From: Lepidodermella squamata
Taxonomy: Eukaryota; Gastrotricha
DNA: 64,000 bases
Direction: 5' to 3'
NCBI GenBank assembly: GCA_047495785.1
Contig: JBLDXI010000024.1
Location: 124,001-188,000, forward strand
Shown: one piece after another, positions 1 through 11,832 of the stretch
Numbering within the stretch: position 1 is the first letter of the stretch
Layout of the letters: each line of letters begins with the position of its first letter
Notes under the pieces: generated by a model
The model's input: only the letters and a program-made list of their open reading frames with translations
Databases searched by the model: none
What the model was told of the DNA's origin: nothing
Position numbers and translations under genes: made by a program

Positions 1-2150
1 GCCGTGCGGCCGAAAAATGGCGACCGATTAAACTGTGAAATGGTTCGATGTTTCATGTTGTTAGCCTTGTGACTTTACCGGAATGCAGCCTCTCGCTTTT
101 AATGTAAACGAAAAATGTAAATGCCCACAAGTCGATGTACTCAATTACCCAATGCAGGGGATGTATTGCATACGCCTTGGGGAATGGATTAATGAGTAGT
201 AATAAAAAATATCCCAGTATTCACCATGCGTAGTCAGCATGCCTAACAGGCTTGGCTTACTACTGCAGGATGTTCCTCTTTTTTCGGAGCGCCAATGAAC
301 AAGTGTTAACAACATGTTAACAAGTGAAAAGTGGGGTTTGGTCAATTTTCCGATATTCCCATGGAACCGCGAAAATTGCGTTAACTTGGAAACGAACGAT
401 TCTTAGGCTTTACTGAACCTTAAAAAGAGGGCAGGGCTAGACCTATCCTGTTTTGCATAGTTCTTGGGCAGGCGAGCAATTTCATTTTCTGGAAATACCC
501 TTCGAAACTTTTTGAATAACTCGGAAATACAGTCATTTATATTTCCAAGTTTTAGAAATCCAGGATGCTACTACTCCCCTCATCGTGGAGATTCATCGTT
601 TCAGGTATTTGTGGAGACGATACAATAAAATGCAATAAACTAATCTCTGATATCAAGTGAGATTCCCAACTTCGATATCGATTGAGCGTGTGAGAAGTGA
701 AACGAAATTTTGAAGAAGATGGTGCATAATTTAAACTGCTTTTAGCGCGGATTTCGTAAAATTTTACCCATGACGGTGAACTTCACGGTGAAGTCCATTT
801 TCACGGCAAGCCTAATGGTTATTAATTAGTATGGTTTTGCCACCGTTCGACTCGTCGTTCTTCGATCTTATAAGCGGCATCAAGCTCTCAATTTTCTTGT
901 TCAACGGTCATGTGTAAAAAAAACTCGCATGGACTATAAAAATTCGAATGATTTATTTCATCGTCATCATCATCATTATTTTCATTTTCTACTTATAATA
1001 TTTCGACGCCCTCATCGCGCATGGCGACTGACTGCCACGCGAGGCATGGGCGAAAGATCACCAAGAATAGCTGCAAGACAAGTCCAGGCTGCCTGGTATC
1101 AATTAATAGGCGGCCAGCCGGACACGTTTCATCACCATCGAGTTGGATTTTTCAACAATAATTAAGATAACAAGATTACTAATAAAGTTACTGCAAAAGG
1201 GTCGATGGACGTGGGTCAGTTCGGCCAGTCTCTATAGCAAAAAACTGCTAATAGTACTTGTTTTTGTGTACACAATACGAACTCGCAAGTTTCACTCAGA
1301 GCTCATTCGATTCGATTGCAAACCACATGATGAGAATAACTAAAGTCTGAACCTTGGTATGAAATATATTTTCCCCAGCGACGATACATCTTCATCAGTT
1401 CAAGAGGTGTAGAAAAAAGCGGGAAAAACAGAGCGAGTAGGAATAATTATTATAATAATATGATGAATAAGAACGGAAACAGCTGTATAAACATATTAAT
1501 AAACCTTAAGTAGAGAGAGTGCGCGAACAAAATAATTCAACGTAGAGCTGGCATACCGTGTTAAAGCCGATTTTTGGAGCATTATAGCATAGCAATTTGT
1601 GCATTCATAAAAGCATTCACGATTTGTCAAAGTTAATGTACCCAATAGCGACCATGATATAACGCGATAATATAATAACAGAGTTCGGAAAAAGTTTTTT
1701 TCAATGAAGACCTTGCATAATACAATTTTCGCAGGCGGCGGCGTTGTTGTTGTTGTTATAGTTGTTTCTGTCTTAGCATCTCTAGAAATCCATCGACATG
1801 CACCGAATAGTAGCAAAGAGAGCGAAAAAATTCGAACTGAACTTGCGAATTAATCGAAAGCGGCGCGGCTGACAACAAAGACAAAAATAGCGACGGTCGT
1901 AATTGCATAAAATGACGAACGCGATCATATAATAGATAACAATGAAATGGCAGAGAACGAGATGAAGAGATAGAGAGGCGATAGCAGTAATTGCATTGTT
2001 GTCGACTGCGAGCGCGGAAAAACAACAAAACAAATCATCGCGTAGGCATCACCAGCGTACATAAATATATAATATTCGCCTATTATTTTTCGGCGTGTTT
2101 GGCCGGCAGCGAAAAGAAGAAGCCGCGCACCGGCGTGCGCGACCAAATCA
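1..2150. other. Left-edge intergenic region and RhoGAP 3' flank
   Basis: No convincing gene is seen. The short open frames at 145-345, 929-1343 and 1496-2242 have no recognisable domain and no phase-consistent splice partners. Bases about 316-905 resemble a second repeat copy in the window (see the repeat entry). The end nearest 2150 should hold the 3' UTR of the RhoGAP gene, which reads leftward. Confidence 0.5.
316..905. repeat. Dispersed MITE-like repeat, copy 1 (right end degraded)
   Basis: The left end, TTAACAAGTGAAAAGTGGGG, matches the left end of the element at 52891-53436. Near the right end, a stretch containing AGCGGCATCAA preceded by GTTCGACTCGTCGTTC aligns with the corresponding stretch of the other copy. 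The terminal inverted repeat on the right seems to be lost here. No coding capacity is seen. This is inferred to be a nonautonomous DNA element; the superfamily is not clear. Confidence 0.5.
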
Positions 2151-5100
2151 CTACAAGGGCACATTGCTGGCCGAGGCCGCCGCGGACATGCCGTGCATCG
2201 ACGACCCGGCATACTGAACGTTGGTCTCGTTTTGGGGCGTAAAAAATATGTTGTAGTAAAACTGGATCAAGTCCTGTGAAATTAAAAAAAAATTAAATTA
2301 AATTGAAAAAAATTTGGTTTTTTTCCCTACCTCGGCTATGTATTTCTGAAGCAAAGCATGGGCCGCGACCGACCTTACGTCAGTGTGCGGGGCCATGAGA
2401 TTTGGCGCGACGACGATCGCCAGGCTCTGCAGCTCCATGCGATTTTGAGACGAGTGCTCCAGCACGTGGACGAAATGGCCGAAGAGGAAGCGCGCCGTTG
2501 AGAAGTGAACGGCCGGCAACAGGGCGAGGCACCGGCGCAGGTACGCCTCGCGCCCGGCCGGGTCGAGCGAGCGCCGCAGATCAGGCCGCGTCGCGTATTC
2601 AGTCAGTTTTTCGTACACTTCCGTCGTGATTAGCGGATCACGGAGTTCGCGGAAGAACATTTTCAACGCCCCGGTGAGAACCGCAATCTCCCACTTGTCC
2701 CACGCGATCGGCTGGCCTTGATCCACCATACACCGCAGTTTTTGAACCTGAGCCAGGTTTCCCGAGGTTCGGTACAGGCCGTCTGTATCGAGCCCGCGGC
2801 TTTCGATCTCGCCGACACAAGCCATCACAAAAGCAGGAACTTCACATCGCTCCCTTCGACATATACTGTCCAGAGACGCGCCGAATACAGTATCTATCAA
2901 AGAGAAAATTGCTAAAAATCCATCAAAAAAAATTCAAATGAATTACCTCTTATGTAGCCCTTCTTCTTCAGATCTGCAATGGTTGGCCGGCGTTTGAAGA
3001 AGCCAGTTAGCAGCTTCATCAGCGAGGTTTTCGGGGCGGAGCTCTGCTGTGATCGCGCGGCAGCAGCCGCTATCACCGACCGGTTGACTTCGTTCGAAAT
3101 TTCGTCGCTCGTCGACGCGTGCGATTCCTTCGAGTTCGGCGTCGGACTTGAAGACGAGCCAACCATCGGCGGGACGTACTTATTCAAACCGGATTGGAGT
3201 AGATGCCGCAGCCAGATCTCCGTCTGCTCCGTGCTCGGGCCTTCGATCAAATAGCCGGTGGCGACGTCGGGGAAACCGGGTGAATCGAGTGGCGGGCTCG
3301 AATTCGATGAACTAGCGGCAGCCGGCTGGGATGACGACGACGATGAGCCGCTGTTACCTGGCACAGCTAGGAACAACACGTTTTTCCGCCGCGTAAATTG
3401 CAACTTGGACGGCAGATCGTTCTGCGAGCAGACCGACCAAGGCGATGGCGACATGAGTTCCTGGTGCGGTTTCAGCAAATTACCAGCAGCCGGGGGCGGG
3501 CTCTTTGCCGCGCTTTTCTCGTCTTTGAAGAAGAACAGCCGAGGCGGTTGGGTGACGAAAACGCAGTAGTAGATTGTCCACGCCTTTTTGATACGCTTGC
3601 CATGCTCGATGATCTTCGTCCACCGGATTTGGCCGTGGTGCCGGCTCGTGTCCAGCATCGTCGGCATTTGCTGCGGGGCCCCGTTGCTGCTGCCAACGTG
3701 CAAACTCTGCGACATGACGTTTTGAGGGGCGGCAACTTGGGCCACCGCCGCCCTTCCAGTTGTCGACGTCGTGAGAGCCGGGTTTGGTTGCTGCTGTTGC
3801 TGCTGCTGTTGCTGCCCCGTCCCGAGAACCATCGACCGCCGGCCAGCGATTGCTTTCGCCTCACGAGCAAGCCGTTCGCTCAGCTCGGAAATCGGCAGCG
3901 TGGGCATCGCGTCGCTGTCCTGCTGCTGTTGCTGTTGCTGCTGCTGAGCGTTCTCGGCGTTTTGTTGTTGCGTTTCTTTCACGCTTGGCCGGTTTTTGCG
4001 ACTGCTGCTCGTCAGAATCTTGTTTCGACTCGGCGGCACAGTAGTAGCGTCGTTCTTCAATTTACCGGCCGGCTCTTGGAATGAACTGCTTTTACCGGCA
4101 TTCGACGCCGATTTGCCGCCTACAAGCACCTTACCCTCCAAATTGGAATACTGACTCATATCCAGGTGTCCGACATCTATAAATGCAATGAAACCAACAA
4201 CATGAAGACGGTGTATGGCTATTTGAAATGTAAACAAGTGAAAAAAGCAAGCCAGAACCTTGCCTAATTGAGCGTGAATAGTAAAAGCAAATAAGCATGA
4301 AATTGAGACCTTTACGCGGCTGAGAAGTACTGCCGTTGCTTGTAGTCGATGTTTCCGAGGCACTAGAAGCAACAGGCGCAGCAGCGACTGATGGCGCAGG
4401 TACGCACGGTACAACCGGCGAGGCAACGGGCGCCGACCCGCCCGACAGCGCGGCTTCGATCATTTGCCGGCGCACTTTGAGGGCCTGCAGCCCTGACCCG
4501 GCCGTGGCTATGCTGTTCGTTGTAGAAGTGGCGTTCGTTGAGGTAGACGATGATGATGCGGGTGAGTATTGCTGCGGCGGGGCCGTGACGAGCGTCGTCG
4601 GCGGATCGGCGCCGCTTTTCGTGCGAGTCCGCGCCGGGGCCGCGTGGCCGTTCGACGCCGAAGAGAACGTCGAAAGCGACTGCGTGGGCACCACCGGGAA
4701 GCTGTTCGGGCGGTTTTCGTCGGTGACTGACGGTGCCGCCGTGCTTTCGACGGGTAGCGACCGCAATTGAGCACGCGAATGATTGTTGTTGTTGTTGTTG
4801 TTGTTGACGATAGTTGATTGCGAATGATTGTTACTTAGACGATGGCGACTGGCGCTCGAAGCTGATTCAGAAAGCAAGCATGTTAAAGTAGCAAGCTCAG
4901 TACCGATACCAAAAAATCGAAACTTTCTGGCAGCTGGATTCAAGTAAAATGGCTAGTTTCTAGAAATTATTCCATTAAGAATTCGAACTTTATCTAATTA
5001 TTCATCTACATACGATTGATAACAGCGGCTGATTAAACATATGACTCATATGACTCGGAATTTGCTTCTAACTAATTACCGATTTTCATAAAGTTAAGCG

Positions 5101-5935
5101 CGAGTAATGTTAAGTTTTAAGAGATGCAGCTTAAAATTAATCCAGAAAGTTTCGATTTTTACTTTTTTGAGCAAGCATGTCATGATTCATAGCCGTATTT
5201 TAATAAGTGCTAGTGTGTTTTTTTTGTGTTACCTGGCGGAGAGCGGTATGCGCCATCGTCGAGTTCATCGTCGTCACTAGTGTAGACGCCGTCGGTCGTG
5301 GCACAAAAAAGGCTCGGTTCGAGGGCGATGGCGGTCGAAGCGTACTCGCCATACGTCACTGGTCCAGCGACCTGATCAAGCATAGCGGCGGCGTTGTCGA
5401 GATCAGCGGTGGTCAGCGATAGGCTGTTGCGGTTGTTATTCCGCGGCAGCACGTCGTCGCCTGTTTGCTCACCGGCGGGCGGATGCGCCAGGTCGTAGTC
5501 AAAGCCGTCGGACAGCCTAGCGATAAATGGAACACACACACATACACGGAGCGCCGTCAAAAGCGACGAGAGCAGGTAAACACAAACACCTTACCTGTAA
5601 AGCGCCGGCCGCAGCCTCGCCTGCGACGATGTCATCTGATGATGATGGTCGGCGATGGGCGAGGACATGGCAATGCAAAGACTCGCGTACTCGCCCGCCC
5701 CTGACGACGACGAGGCGGAGGCAACTCCTACTTGCTGCTGCTGCTGTTGTTGTCTACTCGCGGAAGCCGGGCCAGGTTTCGGTGGCTGCTGCTGCTGATG
5801 TTGTTGTTGTAATAAATAAAACGAGCTGATGACATCTGAATTGGCGTAAGTCGTCGAATCGGCCATGACTGACGGCGAGCCATTGTCGCCCGGGTGACTG
5901 CGCTGATGCGAGGAGGCCGCGTTCTTCGACGACAT
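2151..5935 (-). CDS. PH and RhoGAP domain protein, ARHGAP9/12/15/27-like
   Basis: Predicted GTPase-activating protein for Rho-family GTPases, about 1028 residues in six exons: 5935-5595, 5516-5233, 4861-4316, 4176-2947, 2893-2331 and 2273-2151; all junction phases agree. Residues 1-570 are low complexity, with poly-Gln, poly-Asn and Ser/Thr-rich tracts. A PH domain spans about 573-735 and is interrupted by Ser/Pro-rich insertions. The RhoGAP domain is about 803-985, with the arginine finger in DGLYRTSGN (Arg near 842) and the conserved KMFFRELRDPL and NRMELQSLAIV blocks. The PH-RhoGAP order and the sequence fit the ARHGAP12/15/27 group, but no SH3 or WW domain is visible, as in ARHGAP15. The donor at 4316 could instead be 4310, adding two residues with the same phase. 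A T-rich AG lies 68 bases upstream of the start codon. Confidence 0.85.
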
Positions 5936-6200
5936 TATGCCATTTTTGGGACAATAATAACTCCGCTGCGACTCCTTACAAGAATCAAAATAAATTACTC
6001 CTACTAAAAAAAAACAATTATATTACAAATATGTGTTTATGGAAGCACCGCAATTCAGGGGTTTCGATATATACTGACACGTAAAAAATATTTTGGGTGA
6101 AAAATTGAGATTATGAAAAATAATCATGCACAACCAGGATTTTTGTCACTTTGATCTGTTGTCTCTTTGAAGCAAGTATCAATTTGCTTGTCAGTCATTA

Positions 6201-6888
6201 TCACGCGCCGGGTTTTGGATTTAGCAGAAACGAGCACTTCTCAAAACACGGAATACCAGTCTGATAATGGTAGAGCCTTATGCCAATCATGCCGAATACA
6301 ACGGCAGCAACGCCGAGGCCGATCGACGAAAAGGCGTGAGCTGCGTTGGTCCATCGTCTGAAATCCCTCCACTGCGCGGCGAAAAAGGCCAGCCTAGCTC
6401 GCCTGGCGCAGTAGACAGCCGGCAACCCAAACACCGGATTGACGAAGCAAATCACAATGCATAAAATGTATAAACTATTGTCGAAATCTTCCAGTGCAAT
6501 TTCGCGTCGCTTGTCTTCCCTGACACTTTTCACTTCGCTCTTCTGACTGGTTTCACTAACCACAGATGCCGAGCGTTGCATAATAGGCTGAACATAGGCA
6601 ACAGGTCGGTTTCGGTCAACATCGGATATTGAACGCTCAACTTTGATATGCCTAAAAAATCATTCAAGATAGCTAATTAATGAATCCATAGAAAAAAACA
6701 ACGAACTTTGCGCCATTTTCTGTGTTCATATCTTCCATCATTATGCTCTCATCAATTTCGGCTTGAGCATCCTTCTTCGCGTGTCGTTGATATCGTTTCG
6801 TGCGTGAAATATTGCTGCTCATGCTATATAGCGAGGGAACTCTAGCGATATCAACCGTCTTCCGCCTGCCTGCATTTTCATGAGCCAT
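6201..6888 (-). CDS. CD225/dispanin-family membrane protein, copy A
   Basis: Two exons, 6888-6707 and 6651-6201, give 210 residues. The C-terminal half carries a CD225 (dispanin/IFITM-like) domain: two hydrophobic segments, the first with CFVNPVFG and a following Tyr-Cys-Ala-Arg-Arg-Ala stretch, the second starting at AHAFSSIGLG. The N-terminal half is basic and Ser-rich and probably cytosolic. It is a tandem paralogue of the gene at 7366-8201: both have one phase-2 intron at the same place and share VPSLYS, TKRYQR, ESIMM and RPVAYVQPI. The donor reads GTTCGT, which is unusual, but the phase and the paralogue support it. Members of this family act in membrane fusion, trafficking or receptor regulation; the role here is unknown. 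Confidence 0.8.
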
Positions 6889-7365
6889 TGATCAATTAAA
6901 TATTATGGAAGACACCTAATAAATACAAAACAACGCTGTTGAATGGCTTATCTACTAATATATTGAAATCAAATGGAATTCTTCGTTTATGGCCAAGTCG
7001 ACAGTGCACCATTTCGTAAACGAATGATAAGTCTCATTTTATAAACGTTGTTAAAATCAAGAGATTGTTATAATAATAATAAAAGAATCGAAATGCATAG
7101 TTGTTCGTATTATAAACGAGAGGTGAGAAAGCAGACAGAATAGGCACTGCGATTATGTTTTACAGCCCATCGCCCGGCTAAAGATCGTATTTTTTGTTCA
7201 GTGGCTGATGATTGCAATTGTATACATTAATAAAGATAAAACAAAATGTGCTGAAAAATAATACACAACCGAGTGTTCATATTGCAACTATACGGAGGCA
7301 GATAGTTAAACCCAGCAGAGTGCCATTTTAAAAATTAAAGACCTTCCCTATACAAATAGAAAACA

Positions 7366-8201
7366 CTATGCGCCGCCGCGATTTTTGTTCAACTCGTCCC
7401 AGAAGCCCTGCCAATTGAATTCGTTGTTCGTCAAAAACGAGCACTTGTAAAAGCATTGAATGCCCGAGTACATGTGATATAGCTTGATACCTATCATGCC
7501 AAAGGCGATTGCAGATAACCCGAAGCCGATAGACGAGAATGCATGTGCAGCCATGGTCCATCTCCTGAAAGCTTTCCAACTTGCTGCAAAAAATGATTGT
7601 TTTGCTCGATATGCACAGTAAGCAGCAATCGGTCCCATAACCGGATTGATAAAACAAGACACGATGCATAAGATAAACAAGCTATTGTCAAACTCTTCCA
7701 ATACCACCTCAGTGCTAGAACCTTGGCCTGAGGTACCCTGACCAGCATAGGCCGTAAAATCTGATGAACTCGATGAAGTAGCTTTTCGCATATCGCTTTT
7801 ATCAGGCATTGTTGGTATTCGAGCTTCACTGTTTCTACGGTTGACATCAACAGCAGATGGCGATCTATGAACTATCGGCTGCACATAAGCGACCGGTCGA
7901 TCTCTGTCTAAATCCGTCGTTGAACGCTCCGGGGAATATGTTCGGCGATTGCTACAACGCAAAGAAACGAATAGTGGAATATTACTAATAGCAATAAATC
8001 AACCAACCTGACATCGGAATTCCATTGATCTACAGCTCCCATCATTATACTTTCAGATGTGACTGGAAGGCCATTTTGATAATCAGAAGGGCGACGTTGG
8101 TATCTTTTAGTCGGCGATACGTTGCCACTTATGCTGTACAGCGATGGAACACGAGTGACCTCCGAAGATTTCTGCTTACTTTTTCGACTTGCATGAGGCA
8201 T
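7366..8201 (-). CDS. CD225/dispanin-family membrane protein, copy B
   Basis: Two exons, 8201-8008 and 7951-7366, give 259 residues. It has the same architecture as its neighbour at 6201-6888: a basic Ser-rich N-terminus, then a CD225 domain with two membrane segments (CFINPVMGPIAAYCAYRAK and AHAFSSIGFGLSAIAFGMIG). It is longer than copy A because of a Ser/Thr/Gly-rich linker before the membrane domain and a C-terminal extension ending NKNRGGA. The two genes lie head to tail 477 bases apart, so a local duplication is the simplest origin. A T-rich AG splice acceptor lies 18 bases upstream of the start codon. Function within the family is not predictable. Confidence 0.82.
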
Positions 8202-8501
8202 TATATTTCAACATAAATTCTACAAAAACAAAAAGATCGTCATGTCGAAACCCTCAATTTATGCAAACATATTGCAGACTCTCGCTGACACCTCAAAACG
8301 ATCATTAAATTGAAAATAAAGGCAACCCAGCCCATTCGATTAACCTGAACTTCATCCTATAAGTTATTTGAGCATCAAAGTTAGCCAGCTTCAGAAAATA
8401 TTAGACAAAAGACGACATAACATTTTTTAACGAGTGAGGAAAATAAACATTTCGTATAACCGGATTCATTGAAACGTCACCAATCGATTATAGAAAGCCA
8501 T

Positions 8502-9146
8502 TCACTCGACGAAACGCTGAGACATGAAGTTTTGATTCGGTTCCTTGATGAAACCAAACTGAGAGTAGAAAGATACGAGCGGGTCTTTACATTCCAGAGA
8601 AATCTTATAGCAGTTGACGTCTTTCGCTAACTCCACCAGAAATATCAACAACACTTTGGCCAAATGCTTCCCACGATATTCTTTGTCGACAACTACATCT
8701 TCGATGCGGCCGCGGATGCCACAATCCCGAATGAATTTATACTCCAATGTGAGGCTAGCCGAACCAATAACACGACCAGTATCGTAATCTTCAAGGACGC
8801 AGACATAATAAACAGCAGGAGCTTTTGGCCCTTTCTGCATGATCGCAAATCGCTCGCCAAATCGTTCAGGGGAAATCTCACCAATAACAGTGAGCTGTTT
8901 CAGCAGTTCCAAATAGCCTTTATCGTAATCATTCCTCTCCAACGGGCGTAAAATGAGTCGACAATAGTCATCAATATTGCCGTTGGAAAATCCGTTTGCA
9001 GTTGTTACATGCAGCTTTGCCTTGTTAGCATCAAATACCTTTTCCTCTGCTTTGACAGCAGTTCCCTCCAAGATTCCAACCGGAAATAAATAGTCACCTT
9101 TCTTTTGCTCGTCAATCGACAGCAAGGATATATGAACTGAACTCAT
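8502..9146 (-). CDS. GNPNAT1: Glucosamine 6-phosphate N-acetyltransferase
   Basis: Intronless, 214 residues. It transfers acetyl from acetyl-CoA to glucosamine 6-phosphate, a cytosolic step on the way to UDP-GlcNAc for chitin, N-glycans and GPI anchors. The GNAT fold is clear: VIGSASLTLEYKFI (beta strands), GRIEDVVVDKEYRGK (acetyl-CoA pyrophosphate loop, RxxGK type), then CYKISLEC and FYSQFGF, which match the family closely. The N-terminal 60 residues are longer than in yeast GNA1, as in animal orthologues. It is the only complete single-exon gene in the window, although an AG acceptor 32 bases upstream suggests its transcript is still spliced or trans-spliced at the 5' end. Confidence 0.93.
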   Translation of the reverse strand: MSSVHISLLSIDEQKKGDYLFPVGILEGTAVKAEEKVFDANKAKLHVTTANGFSNGNIDDYCRLILRPLERNDYDKGYLELLKQLTVIGEISPERFGERFAIMQKGPKAPAVYYVCVLEDYDTGRVIGSASLTLEYKFIRDCGIRGRIEDVVVDKEYRGKHLAKVLLIFLVELAKDVNCYKISLECKDPLVSFYSQFGFIKEPNQNFMSQRFVE

Positions 9147-11832
9147 CGCAGGTATAACTTGATGATGTTATAGTAGCTCTAAATATTACAAATTCAGTAG
9201 GAATTATCAGACGCTGGACATGACAGTGATTCCCAATTAGACCAAGTAGTAAAAACTACACTTTCAGGGAAAGCGGGCCGCCGCCAGTTTAAATTGAGCT
9301 ATCAATCGTAATATTGAATCAAGAATGAAGAATGAGTACACATGACTGTGTAACAATTGGCATTCCAAATCCCTAACCCAATCCCAAACAAAACTTGCCA
9401 AAAGCTAGAAATGCAGTGCGGTTTGAGGTTTGAGGTGAGAATTCAGATCCGTAACGTGTAATGCACAACCCCCTAGTTCCTTGAGCCTCTATGTTTGGCA
9501 TCAAGCATCAAGCATAAGTCCTCTGTGTGGACTCGGCCCAAGTTCTAATCATTCTTGCTTGAATTCCGGGGGCCCAAAATAAAAAATAAAATAAAAGCGA
9601 CATTTATTTAAAAATTGTAAAACTCACAAACTCGTTATTGGTAATAACTTACAAATTTATATATTATTTGAATTTATTTTCAAAGTTAAAAATATAATTT
9701 AATCGCATGTGATTGCCACAAAATTTGAAGTTTGCAGTTGTTTCCACAGTCTGGATCGAGATAACAGTTTAAAGAGTTTTAAGTTGATAACTAATCACCG
9801 TGGGACCGTTATAGGAATGTGATAAATACGCGCCTGAGCAGCCAGATACCTGGTGTGTGTTTTTTACTTTACCCGTGGGTAGCTCATCCGCAACACAGAG
9901 CTAACAAGCGACTAATTGAGACGTGGCAATTGATTCATCGAACGAGGGATTCGCCAGCTGATACACACCCATTGTTGCGCCACACCCTTTTTTATTTGAC
10001 AAAAGTGTGGGCCGACGCAACGTCTCTTGACCCTCGAAATGACCGAGTTTGGAAAGTGGTTAGTGACTGGCTTCGACTCCCAATTGCATAAACTCGATGC
10101 TTATTGCTCGATTTTATTTCCATGTGCCTCGATATCTTAATTTTTTGTGAAATTACACAGCTGCTTCGTTGATCATCTGACTTTTATTTTGAGCTCAGAC
10201 ATACGCCGGAGTATGTTCGCATCGATCACGATGCACACGTTCCCGCTTGAGGTTTGAATGATTTGGAAGCTTTCATTTGGCAGTTGGAACCAGTGCTGTG
10301 ATCGATGATGATCAATCTTACAGCACGACAGAGTCTCATATGCCCGTGCATTATCAATCGTCCTTGAGAAAGGCTGCAGTCGTTCCAAGCCTGCCAGATG
10401 TATATTTGCCATGTCAAGTGACTCAATCCCTTATTATTCAGTATCTGCATAAACTATCGTCTTCGAATCAGTCAAAACAACACGAGCGTTTCTCAAGCGA
10501 ACAAAATTTTATTTACTAAATTCTCAGAAACAATAATTCCCATATGTAAATAGCAGGTCGTCGAACTCTTTTTGTACAAAATGACTTAATAACAACCTTG
10601 GTGTTGCCAGCATAGGCAAATGCTTAAAGCAAGCAGATAAGCGGAAGAAAACTAGTTAAACGATGGAGACAGCAAGGACGTCGGAGCAATAATTGGAAGG
10701 TGAAATGGCTGCGGCAGGGAAATTCTGCCACGACCACTCCACCAGCTTAGCATTCAGATTTCAATTGCCTGTAACAAATAAACTAGAATCAGCACGAAAA
10801 CTACTTTGAAAGTAAGATCTCAATAGATATTTTATCGTAATTAGTGAATGCTAAAGTTCATTCACAGTCGGTGATCAGCAAATAATTTTTATTATATTTG
10901 AAGAACTAGAGTATAAGTAATTTCCTTATCCGAATGATAGAATTGACAACAGCCGAAGTAAAGCCACAACAAGACATCAGCATCAGAATGTATCAACAAC
11001 AAGAATTACAACCAAAGTTCGTTGTTAAAAAGAAACATAAAAAATTAGACATTGTTGCATAGTACTAAAATGTGCGAGATAAAGTATTCATCAGAGAGAA
11101 ACAACAAAGAAATTGGTCCTTTCAGTTATGCACATCCACAACAAATCCAGCAACCGATTCTTCAATTCGACAACAATTTTCGTTGAACAATGAGCTTTGT
11201 TCTCACAGTTGGATACCAGGTAAAGGTAATTTCAAAAGATTAAATTCATCATCTGAGCTGAGAATATCATAAAATTTACAGCTTTATAAAATTCGAGAAG
11301 CGCTGTTAAGTTGCGATAGCGAGGCCACGTAGCCATGATTGCCAACTAGGATATTTACAGCTGAATGCAACATGTTAACCCAACTTGTCCGTTAAAAAAA
11401 TCGGGGGACCTTGTTCATTTGAACAAGCTTTGTGACACAAAAAAATGAAATCATAAAATTAATTTCAGATTGCAAATAGAATATAAACATGAACAACGGA
11501 TGAAGGGGAAGTCTTTATAAAATCGCCGCAACGGTAGATTAATAATATTATCGATATAATAATGATAGTTTAACCGAGTGGAACCGAATTTGTTTTGAGA
11601 TGCACGCGATAGAAGAATCGAAAATGATATGACACAAGCAACCGACTGCTGGGCGGCAAGCACAGGAAATGATAATAAGGCGGGTATTACAGTGACACAC
11701 AAACACACTCATACAGCACACACTGCAGCAATAAGGCAAGCGCTAAGCGCGACGGCCGGCAGCGAAGTAGCATTTTGAAGTAATGGCACATGTTGAATGA
11801 AAATTATGCGACTTTTCGAAGCGTTTTGATTC
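9147..11832. other. Intergenic region, no gene supported
   Basis: AT-rich DNA between two minus-strand genes. Short open frames at 9819-10091 (plus), 10173-10450 (minus), 10277-10519 (plus), 11072-11272 (plus) and 11451-11739 (minus) lack domains and splice-consistent extensions. The right part must contain the 3' UTR of the FERM gene, whose stop codon is at 11833-11835. No tRNA or clear repeat was found. Confidence 0.5.

Noticed and set aside
929-1343. Plus-strand open frames of 78 and 66 codons
   Set aside because: They overlap a repeat-like region, are His-rich from a CAT run, and have no domain or splice partners.
2402-4770. Long plus-strand frames antisense to the RhoGAP gene
   Set aside because: Shadows of GC-rich coding exons with poly-Gln/poly-Ala translations; the minus-strand frame carries the domains.
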